In this document: positions 1-5,108 of the stretch, in pieces
Numbering within the stretch: the first letter of the stretch is position 1
Layout of the letters: the number at the start of each line of letters is the position of its first letter
Source of the DNA: JBJXGC01 sp046154545
GTDB taxonomy: Bacteria; Chloroflexota; Dehalococcoidia; Tepidiformales; Tepidiformaceae
Length of the DNA stretch: 6,088 nt
NCBI GenBank assembly: GCA_046154545.1
Contig: JBJXGC010000194.1
Coordinates: 1-6,088, forward strand
Direction: 5' to 3'
Notes under the pieces: generated by a model
Database searches by the model: none
The model's input: only the letters and a program-made list of their open reading frames with translations
Told to the model about the DNA's origin: nothing
Made by a program: the position numbers and the translations under genes

Positions 1-51
1 TTTGACATTTTCGACCGTAGTGACGGTTGGTTGTTCGACCGCGACGCCCAT
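1..51 (-). CDS. Start of an unidentified gene (17 codons, runs off left edge)
   Basis: An ATG at 51 is preceded by GGGGAG (59-64) with 7-nt spacing and opens a frame without a stop to the window edge. The product starts MGVAVEQPTVTTVENVK: soluble, Thr/Val-rich, no signal peptide or membrane segment so far. The 17 residues are too few to assign a family. Codons here end in A or T more often (six of the sixteen after ATG) than in the operon genes, which is common at gene starts. It lies in the same direction as the glycan genes after a 218-bp gap, so it may be a separate transcription unit. Confidence 0.5.
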   Translation of the reverse strand, partial: MGVAVEQPTVTTVENVK

Positions 52-68
52 CTCTCCACTCCCCACCA

Positions 69-84
69 GGCGCATCGCTGCGCC
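69..84 (-). other. Stem-loop with GNRA-type tetraloop in the leader of the left-edge gene
   Basis: On the minus strand GGCGCA and TGCGCC pair perfectly around a GCGA loop, a GNRA tetraloop. It lies 4 nt upstream of the GGGGAG ribosome binding site (59-64) of the gene starting at 51. Such a stem in a 5' leader can protect the message or tune ribosome access, but six GC-rich pairs also arise by chance in DNA of this composition. Confidence 0.35.
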
Positions 85-250
85 ATCAATGGATCATGGT
101 TGCGTCCGGAGGTGGAGCGGTGGTCAATGGGGCGTGTCGCAGGAGAGTGGGAGGAAGACTGGCACGAACGGGCGCCAGAGCCACCCGATGGGGCTCGGGC
201 CGCGATCAAGCGGCGCCGGCTCCGTGTCAGCGGGCGGACCTGCGGCGCCG

Positions 251-268
251 CCCCGCGAACGGGCGGGG
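251..268 (-). terminator. GC hairpin right after the GNAT stop (weak terminator candidate)
   Basis: One base past the GNAT stop codon the transcript can form a 6-bp CCCCGC/GCGGGG stem with a 6-nt loop. No T-run follows, so it is not a classic rho-independent terminator. It could stabilise the 3' end, attenuate, or be chance in GC-rich DNA. Confidence 0.25.
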
Positions 269-269
269 A

Positions 270-923
270 TCAGGCCGCGCTTGCCGATGCCGGTTTGGAC
301 TGCTCGGCCAGGGCCGCGTGGATCTTCCGCCAGCGCTCCGGATAGGACGGGTGGGCGCCAAGGTCCGGTTCGAAGCCAAGCCGCAGGTAGACGCGAATGC
401 CCGGGAGGCGATGGTCGTCCGTGAACAGGAACACTGGCCGCTTCGGAAGTTCGAGCGCGGCCGTGGTGGCCGCCGCCACGATCTGCTCGCCGAGGCCGTA
501 TCCCCGGTAGTCGGGGTGGCGGGCCACCCAGCCCACCTCCCAGGCGGCGATGCCCTCGACCGTGCGGTCATAGGCGCCGGCGCCGGCGATCATCCGGTCG
601 CCATCGAAGACGAACCGCTGTGTGGCGGGCGCCAGGGTGGCCGCTTCGTGGCGCAAACGCGACTCGTCCCACCGCCCAAGCTCAGCGTTGAGGTTGAGCA
701 AATCGACCCAGGCCGGCAGGTCCAAAGGCTGGTAGGCCCTCCAGGTGAGCGCCGGGGCGAGCGGTGGCACTACGGGCGGGGTGTCACCCCTGTACCAGAG
801 CAACAGGCCGGGCAGGGGCGCGAGCCCGATACGGGCCTGTACGGCCCGAAAACCGCGCCGGAGCGGCCGCTTAACCGGCTCGGGAAGGACGGAACGAAGC
901 GAATTGGCTGGATGACGGTTCAT
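270..923 (-). CDS. GNAT-family N-acetyltransferase
   Basis: Acetyl-CoA-dependent acyltransferase of the GNAT superfamily, 217 residues. The ATG at 923 is chosen because GAGGGAAG lies just upstream with good spacing and because the long open frame further upstream lacks plausible coding content until it enters the deacetylase. The first ~55 residues are basic and proline-rich with a short hydrophobic patch (LPGLLLWY, 37-44), not a clear membrane segment. The GNAT domain starts near LTWRAY (59-64). AAWEVGWVARHPDYRGYGLGEQIV (127-149) contains the acetyl-CoA pyrophosphate loop (R/Q-x-x-G-x-G/A form: R140 to G145). RVYLRLGFEPDL (177-188) is the C-terminal motif B region, followed by HPSYPERWRKI. 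The C-terminal tail is Ala/Ser-rich. A gap of 103 bp separates it from the deacetylase, with a possible small ORF in it. It could acetylate the amino-sugar made by this cluster, but many GNATs act on proteins or small amines, so the role is open. Confidence 0.85.
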   Translation of the reverse strand: MNRHPANSLRSVLPEPVKRPLRRGFRAVQARIGLAPLPGLLLWYRGDTPPVVPPLAPALTWRAYQPLDLPAWVDLLNLNAELGRWDESRLRHEAATLAPATQRFVFDGDRMIAGAGAYDRTVEGIAAWEVGWVARHPDYRGYGLGEQIVAAATTAALELPKRPVFLFTDDHRLPGIRVYLRLGFEPDLGAHPSYPERWRKIHAALAEQSKPASASAA

Positions 924-1027
924 CGGAACTTCCCTCGCGACGGAGACCCGGCTGCCGTCGTAATCCGGCTCGCGTGGCGGCGAGCGATCGTCTGTCTTGG
1001 CGCGGGGCGCCTCACCTGCGTTTCCAT
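920..1027 (-). CDS. Possible small basic ORF (35 codons) bridging deacetylase and GNAT genes
   Basis: A short frame starts at ATG 1027, sharing one base with the deacetylase stop (TAATG), and ends with a TGA that overlaps the GNAT start as ATGA. GGAGGAG (1036-1042) lies 8 nt upstream, an excellent ribosome binding site that at the same time encodes Trp-Glu-Glu-Trp of the deacetylase C-terminus. The product begins METQVRRPAPRQ and ends SPSRGKFR: 35 residues, very basic (about eight Arg and one Lys against one Glu), with no hydrophobic segment and no family I recognise. Against it: about nine of 35 codons end in A or T and it uses AGG and AGA, weaker than the neighbouring genes, and the frame is short enough to occur by chance. 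It may serve as a leader that carries ribosomes across the 103-bp gap to the GNAT start rather than make a functional peptide. Confidence 0.35.
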   Translation of the reverse strand: METQVRRPAPRQTIARRHASRITTAAGSPSRGKFR

Positions 1028-1851
1028 TACACCCACTCCTCCCAGCCGTCGAAGCGGCCACCCAACGCGCCGCGAAAGACGCGGTCGTTATCCCAGCGGG
1101 TGATGAACGTCCGCGGGACTGTCCCGGCCGGCCGGCGATCGACTGACTGGGCATAGATCGTCGTGTAGCCGGCGGCCTGGGCGGCGTCCATAGCCGCCTG
1201 GGGCCAGTTTCCGGACTGGCCGTAGGGGATTGCGAACGACGCCGGGGCGACCCCCGTCCGTTCGCTGATGATTACCCGCGACCGGGCCACTTCGGCGTTC
1301 GTGGCTGCCGCGTCAAGGCGGCTAAAGTCGGGATGGGTGACCGAATGGCTGCCGATGGTGGCGCCCATGGCCATGCACGCTTCGACTTCGCGCCAGTTGA
1401 GGAAGATGTCTCCTCCCCATGTCGCCCGCCCATCGGCCCAATCGGACACGACAAACAACGTCCAGGGGATGCTGTAATCGTGAAGGATGGGAGTGGCGTT
1501 CACGATGCTGGCGAGTCCATCGTCGAAGGTGATGGCGATGTCCTTTGGACCGCCGCCGCCCGCGGCAATCTCCTCGGCGGAGACGAAGCGGTAGCCACCG
1601 CCGAGGGCGAGTTCGATGTGCCGCGCGAATTGCCGGGGCGAGACGTCGTTGACTCCCCACGCTGGTGTCCCTACGGAGTGGTAGCAGAGGATGCGCCCAT
1701 GAGGGGCCGCGCTGCCGCGCCCCACGAGGGCGAGGCCGTTCCGCTCACAGCACGTCCGGAGCGACGCAACCTTCGCCCGCCGCAGCCCGGTCTTGCGGAT
1801 GGCTCGGCGGGCGCCCAGGGCGAAGGGTTGCGTTCGTGCTCGGCTGCTCAT
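1027..1851 (-). CDS. Polysaccharide deacetylase-fold protein (CE4/NodB homology)
   Basis: Metal-dependent carbohydrate de-N-acetylase family, 274 residues from the ATG at 1851, which lies 8 bp after the aminotransferase stop; the frame stays open upstream but would lie wholly inside that gene. RILCYHSVG (53-61) precedes the domain. AITFDDGLAS (106-115) is CE4 motif 1, with Asp110 the expected catalytic base and Asp111 a metal ligand. GSHSVTHPDFSRL (167-179) is motif 2, with His169 and His173 as the other metal ligands. SFAIPYG (205-211) stands for motif 3 but has Ala-Ile where the classic RPPYG form has Arg-Pro. The DxxDW and LxH motifs 4 and 5 are not recognisable. No signal peptide or membrane segment is visible; the first ~35 residues are basic, arguing for a cytoplasmic or peripheral protein. 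In this context it could deacetylate an amino-sugar or a lipid-linked sugar, but the substrate is unknown. GAGG sits directly against the start codon, a poor spacing, so coupling to the gene upstream is likely. Confidence 0.9.
   Translation of the reverse strand: MSSRARTQPFALGARRAIRKTGLRRAKVASLRTCCERNGLALVGRGSAAPHGRILCYHSVGTPAWGVNDVSPRQFARHIELALGGGYRFVSAEEIAAGGGGPKDIAITFDDGLASIVNATPILHDYSIPWTLFVVSDWADGRATWGGDIFLNWREVEACMAMGATIGSHSVTHPDFSRLDAAATNAEVARSRVIISERTGVAPASFAIPYGQSGNWPQAAMDAAQAAGYTTIYAQSVDRRPAGTVPRTFITRWDNDRVFRGALGGRFDGWEEWV
1036..1042 (-). promoter_or_regulatory. Shine-Dalgarno-like site inside the deacetylase 3' end
   Basis: Minus-strand GGAGGAG, 8 nt before the ATG at 1027. It is the best evidence that the small ORF is translated. 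Because the same bases code for conserved-looking acidic and aromatic residues at the end of the deacetylase, it could be fortuitous. Confidence 0.4.
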
Positions 1852-1859
1852 CCTCGCGC

Positions 1860-2987
1860 TCAGGCGCCGCTGGTGGCGCGGAGGGCGGCAACGACCTCGT
1901 CCTGTTCGTCCTCGGTCATGCCCGCGAAGAGGGGCAACAGGAGGGTCTCGCGCGTCGCCGCTTCGGTGACGGGGAGTGAGAGGCCCGGATAGCGGCTGCG
2001 ATAGTAGGGCTCGAGGTGGATGGCCATGACGCCTCGGCGGGTCGCGATCCCCTTCGCCGCGAGGGCGTCCATGATCGCCTGCCGTGGAGACGCCCCTTCG
2101 CCCAGCCGCACACAGTACGACTGGTAGGTATGACGGTGGCCGGCCGGTTCGAACGGCGTCCCGAGCTGCGGGCAATCCGCGAGCAGGGCGTTGTACCGGG
2201 CCGCCAGCCGCCTGCGCTCGCCGATAATCCCTTCGAGCTTGCCCATCTGGACGACGCCAATTGCGCCCTGGATGTCGGTCATGCGGTAGTTGTAGCCGAG
2301 GTCAGGGTACTCCTCGATGACCGTCGTCCCGGAGGCGTGGCGGGCGAGGTCCGAGGTGGAGGCGCCATGTGAGCGAATGCGCTTGAGGAGGTCGGCAGCC
2401 GCGTCGTCGTCGGTCGTGATGGCCCCGCCCTCGCCCGTCGTGATGCTCTTGCGCGGGTGAAAGCTGAAGCAGGTGAAGTCGGCCATGCTCCCCACGCGGC
2501 CCTCGCCCACCGACGACCCCAGCGATGGGGCGGCGTCTTCGATGACCCTCAGGCCATGCTTGCGAGCGATGGCCCGGACGGCGGGGATATCCGCCGCGAG
2601 GCCGATCTGATCGACGGGCATGATCGCCTTCGTTCGCGGGGTGATAGCACGCTCGACCAGTCCGGCGTCGATGTTGTAGCTGCGCGCGTCGATGTCCACG
2701 AATATGGGCGTGGCGCCAGCGTGGATGATCGCGTTGGCGGTCGCGATGAACGTGAACGAGGGACAGATCACTTCGTCGCCGGGCCCCACGCCCGCGCCAA
2801 TCAGGGCCAGGTGCAGCGCGGTGGTGCAGTTGGAGGTCACCACGGCGTGGCGTGCGCCGACGTAGTTCGCGACGAGCTGCTCGAACTCCTGGACGCGGGG
2901 CCCCTGGCTCAGCCAACCGGAAAGGACAGCCGCGGCAGCGGCATCGGCCTCTTCTTTGCCAACGCTCGGCTTCGTGATCGGGATCAT
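1860..2987 (-). CDS. DegT/DnrJ/EryC1/StrS-family PLP aminotransferase (second, divergent copy)
   Basis: Second PLP-dependent sugar aminotransferase, 375 residues. The start MIPITKPSVG is a typical family N-terminus, so the ATG at 2987 is preferred over one 39 bases upstream; it overlaps the epimerase stop as ATGA. Motifs: TSNCTTALHLAL (51-62) for cofactor phosphate, PVDQIGLAAD (124-133) where the first copy has HLYG, VIEDAAPSLGS (148-158) with Asp151, and FSFHPRKSITTGEGG (174-188) with the Schiff-base Lys180. GYNYRM (231-236) follows. The FHPRK..TTGEGG motif is that of ArnB/perosamine-synthase-like members, which often transaminate 4-keto sugars; that subgroup assignment is inference. Position 154 is Pro where many members have His (EDAAH). 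With the epimerase just upstream it could form a second amino-sugar branch. Only a weak G-rich site (GGGGCGG) precedes the start, so translation probably depends on coupling to the epimerase. Confidence 0.94.
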   Translation of the reverse strand: MIPITKPSVGKEEADAAAAAVLSGWLSQGPRVQEFEQLVANYVGARHAVVTSNCTTALHLALIGAGVGPGDEVICPSFTFIATANAIIHAGATPIFVDIDARSYNIDAGLVERAITPRTKAIMPVDQIGLAADIPAVRAIARKHGLRVIEDAAPSLGSSVGEGRVGSMADFTCFSFHPRKSITTGEGGAITTDDDAAADLLKRIRSHGASTSDLARHASGTTVIEEYPDLGYNYRMTDIQGAIGVVQMGKLEGIIGERRRLAARYNALLADCPQLGTPFEPAGHRHTYQSYCVRLGEGASPRQAIMDALAAKGIATRRGVMAIHLEPYYRSRYPGLSLPVTEAATRETLLLPLFAGMTEDEQDEVVAALRATSGA

Positions 2988-3970
2988 TGCGCCGCCCCGG
3001 CGAGCTCTGGGATGGCGCTGTGCCACTCCACCAGGCGCCGCAGGCCGTCGGCAAGCGAGGTCGTGGCCCTGAAGCCGATCTTCTCTTCGGCCAACCGGAT
3101 GTCGGCCAGGCGGCGGCTCACGGGGTTCACCTTGCGGGGCGGTTCGAAGGCCGGCTTCACATCAGGGTGGCCGGCCGCCGCGCAGAGCTGTTCACAGAGT
3201 TCGAGGAGGCTGGTCTCGATCCCGGCGCCGCCGTTCACCACGACATCGGACGCATCAGACGTCGCCGCCAGGAGGTAGGCGTGGGCGAGGTCTTCGACGT
3301 AGATAAAGTCCATGGTCTGTTTGCCGTCACCAAAGATGACGGGAGCTTCGCCGCGGCCGAGCCGCTCGAGCCAGCGGATCATGACTTCGGTGTAGACCCC
3401 AAACACGTCCATCCGCGGCCCATAGACGTTGAACGGCCGGATGGCGGCGTAGTTCAACCCGTACATGTCGTTGTACGCACGGAGCGTCTGCTCATCCATG
3501 ATCTTCGCTGCGCCGTAGAGCGTGCGATTGTTGAAGGGGTGAGCTTCGTCCATCGGGAGGTAGCTGGGCTCGCCGTAGACCGACGCACTCGAGGCGGCGA
3601 GCACCTTCCGCACCTTGTGGCGGACGGCCGCTTCAAGGACGTTCTGGGTGCCGTTCACCATCACCTCGACGGCTTTCCGGGGCTCTTCGGCACACTGCGT
3701 AATGCGCAGGGCCGCCTGGTGGAAGACGTAGTCGGCGCCGGCCGTCAGCTCGTCGATAAGGGCGGCATCGCGGATGTCGCCGGTGACAACCCGAAGCCGG
3801 CCGGTTGCGGACGCCGCGGCCAGGTTCTCGTGACGCCCGCGCACGAAATCGTCCACGACGACAACATGGGCAGCACCGGCGTCAAGCAGCTGATCGACGA
3901 TGTGGGAGCCAATAAACCCGGCTCCGCCCGTGACGAACACCTTTGTTCCGTGGAAATCAGGGACTGGCAT
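2984..3970 (-). CDS. NAD-dependent epimerase/dehydratase (extended SDR, UDP-glucose 4-epimerase-like)
   Basis: Extended short-chain dehydrogenase of 328 residues acting on a nucleotide sugar, as a 4-epimerase or a dehydratase. VFVTGGAGFIGSHIVDQLL (11-29) is the NAD-binding GGxGxxG loop and Asp40/Asp41 end the second strand. TGDIRD (63-68) and FHQAALRITQCAEEP (83-97) are typical. SSASVYGE (127-134) supplies Ser128, and LYGAAK (151-156) supplies the YxxxK catalytic pair Tyr152/Lys156. IRPFNVYGPR (177-186) and the FGDG plus MDFIYVEDLA segment (213-229) mark the sugar-nucleotide binding half. The frame is open 57 codons further upstream, but that stretch lies inside the preceding aminotransferase; the ATG at 3970 starts just before the Rossmann fold and has a strong AGGAGG-type site. 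The gap to the upstream gene is 28 bp and the stop overlaps the next start (ATGA). UDP-GlcNAc or UDP-Glc 4-epimerase is the likeliest role, but 4,6-dehydratase or UDP-glucuronate decarboxylase relatives share these motifs. Confidence 0.93.
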   Translation of the reverse strand: MPVPDFHGTKVFVTGGAGFIGSHIVDQLLDAGAAHVVVVDDFVRGRHENLAAASATGRLRVVTGDIRDAALIDELTAGADYVFHQAALRITQCAEEPRKAVEVMVNGTQNVLEAAVRHKVRKVLAASSASVYGEPSYLPMDEAHPFNNRTLYGAAKIMDEQTLRAYNDMYGLNYAAIRPFNVYGPRMDVFGVYTEVMIRWLERLGRGEAPVIFGDGKQTMDFIYVEDLAHAYLLAATSDASDVVVNGGAGIETSLLELCEQLCAAAGHPDVKPAFEPPRKVNPVSRRLADIRLAEEKIGFRATTSLADGLRRLVEWHSAIPELAGAAQ

Positions 3971-3978
3971 AGCGCTCG

Positions 3979-3986
3979 CTCCTCCT
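3979..3986 (-). promoter_or_regulatory. Strong ribosome binding site for the epimerase
   Basis: On the minus strand this reads AGGAGGAG, 8 nt before the ATG at 3970. It decides the start over the longer open frame and shows that the epimerase has its own strong translation initiation after the 28-bp gap. Elsewhere in the operon initiation relies on stop-start overlaps with weaker sites. Confidence 0.85.
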
Positions 3987-3998
3987 GGACTGTGCGAC

Positions 3999-5108
3999 TT
4001 AGTGGGCTGCCGCGAAGAACTCACGTACAGCAGAGCAGACCTCAGTAATTTCGGCTTCTGTGATGCAGGGGTGCAGGGGCAAAGAGAGAATCTCGGCGCA
4101 GGCCGCCTCCGTGCGCGGGAGCGAACCCTGGCGATAGTCAAGGTGTGCGAACGCCGGTTGCAGATGGATAGGCGTCGGGTAGTGGATGGCAGAATCGATT
4201 CCCCGCGTGCTGAGGAAGCTGCGGAGGTCGTCCCGGCGGCCTGTGCGGATAACGAAGAGGTGGCTCACGTCCGAGTTGAGCGGCCCTTCCGGCGGAAGCT
4301 CCAGGGGTTGACCGCTCAGAAGGCGGCGGTAGGTCGCGACTGCCTCGGCCCGCAGCGCGTTCCACTCGCCCAGGTGAGGGAGGATCGCCCGCAGGGCAGC
4401 CGCCTGGAGTTCAGGCATGCGGTAATTGTAGCCGGACCGGGTGTGGTTGTGCCTGCCGCATTGGCCGTGGTCGCGAAGGGAGGCCGCGGCTTCGGCGACC
4501 CTGGGGTCGGAAGTGAGGAGCATGCCACCCTCGCCCACCGTCCCGGCGTTCTTCGTCGGGTAGAAACTCAGGCAGCCAATTGGGGCGATGGTGCCGGCCA
4601 TGCGGCCGCTAAAGACAGCGCCATGGGCCTGGCAGGCGTCCTCAATGAGCGCGAGTTCGTGCGAAAGGGCCAGCTGCTTCAAGAGCGTCATGTCCGCCAC
4701 CCGGCCGTACAGGTGGACCGGGAGAATCGCCTTCGTTCGCCGGCTGATGGCCTTCGCCACCTCTCCCGCGTCGATGTTGAACCCTGACTCCTCGATGTCG
4801 GCGAAGACGGGGGTAGCGCCCGCCATGACGATCGCTTCGGCCGTGGCGATGAAGGTGTTCGCCACGGTGATGACTTCGTCACCAGGCCCGACGCCGGCCG
4901 CCGCGAGTGCGAGATGGAGGGCCGTGGTGCCGTTGCTCGCCGCCACCGCGAAGGGCGAATCGAAGAGCTGGCAGGCCTCGGCCTCGAGCGCGCGGACTTC
5001 CGCGCCCTGGACGAAGTGGCCGGAATCGAAGACCCGCTCGAAACCTCCGAGGATTGCCGCCCGGTGTGGAGCCAGGAGCCTCTGGAGATCGACGAACGGG
5101 ACGGTCAC
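3999..5108 (-). CDS. DegT/DnrJ/EryC1/StrS-family PLP sugar aminotransferase (first copy)
   Basis: PLP-dependent transaminase that would convert a keto-sugar nucleotide to an amino-sugar, normally with glutamate as donor. It has 369 residues, the usual family length. VPFVDLQ near the N-terminus is typical and supports the GTG start at 5108, which has GAGG (5116-5119) 7 nt upstream. SNGTTALHLAL (58-68) is the phosphate-binding loop, HLYG is at 132-135, IEDACQAHGA (155-164) carries Asp157 that should contact the pyridine nitrogen, and FYPTKNAGTVGEGG (182-195) carries the Schiff-base Lys186. SGYNYRM (225-231) and HYP (309-311) are further conserved family motifs. The start overlaps the dehydrogenase stop as GTGA, implying translational coupling and making that enzyme's keto product the likely substrate (a WbpE/WlbC-like role). 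The FYPTKN lysine motif is of the WbpE/QdtB/VioA type rather than the FHPRK type seen in the second copy. Sugar and ring position are not determined. Confidence 0.95.
   Translation of the reverse strand: MTVPFVDLQRLLAPHRAAILGGFERVFDSGHFVQGAEVRALEAEACQLFDSPFAVAASNGTTALHLALAAAGVGPGDEVITVANTFIATAEAIVMAGATPVFADIEESGFNIDAGEVAKAISRRTKAILPVHLYGRVADMTLLKQLALSHELALIEDACQAHGAVFSGRMAGTIAPIGCLSFYPTKNAGTVGEGGMLLTSDPRVAEAAASLRDHGQCGRHNHTRSGYNYRMPELQAAALRAILPHLGEWNALRAEAVATYRRLLSGQPLELPPEGPLNSDVSHLFVIRTGRRDDLRSFLSTRGIDSAIHYPTPIHLQPAFAHLDYRQGSLPRTEAACAEILSLPLHPCITEAEITEVCSAVREFFAAAH

Larger units (their letters stand above)
52..269. other. Non-coding gap between the GNAT gene and the left-edge gene
   Basis: This 218-bp stretch is the longest gene-free part of the window. 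It holds the GC hairpin after the GNAT stop, a short CCCGA/TCGGG stem at 184-199 (loop of 6), and a perfect 6-bp stem with a GCGA loop at 69-84 just before the next gene's ribosome binding site. A TTGACC sequence on the minus strand near 132-137 resembles a -35 box, but no convincing -10 follows at 16-18 nt. I see no tRNA, repeat or small gene with a ribosome binding site here. It probably holds the operon end and the leader or promoter of the next gene. Confidence 0.5.

Noticed and set aside
110..137. TTGACC promoter -35 candidate on the minus strand before the left-edge gene
   Set aside because: No -10-like sequence sits at 16-18 nt spacing; the nearest AT-rich hexamer is about 23 nt away, so I do not call a promoter.
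184..199. Short CCCGA/TCGGG inverted repeat as a terminator
   Set aside because: Only five pairs with no T-run after it; such stems are frequent by chance at this GC content.
27..1103. Plus-strand open frame of 358 codons
   Set aside because: It runs antisense to the GNAT gene and the 3' end of the deacetylase, which have clear family motifs. Its translation is Arg/Gly/Pro-rich with no domain, as expected for a shadow frame in GC-rich DNA.
1852..2175. Upstream extension of the deacetylase frame
   Set aside because: It lies inside the second aminotransferase in another frame and its translation is Arg/Pro-rich shadow sequence.
2457..3278. Plus-strand open frame of 273 codons
   Set aside because: It is antisense to the second aminotransferase and the end of the epimerase, with no motif of its own.
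2987..4048. Plus-strand open frame of 353 codons
   Set aside because: It is exactly antisense to the epimerase gene, which has complete SDR motifs and a strong ribosome binding site. The antisense product shows no recognisable motif.
3971..4141. 57-codon N-terminal extension of the epimerase
   Set aside because: The extension overlaps the preceding aminotransferase, lacks family similarity, and the ATG at 3970 has an AGGAGG site directly before the Rossmann fold.
3900..4787. Plus-strand open frame of 295 codons
   Set aside because: It is antisense to the first aminotransferase and the epimerase 5' end; composition is that of a shadow frame and there is no supporting ribosome binding site or domain.
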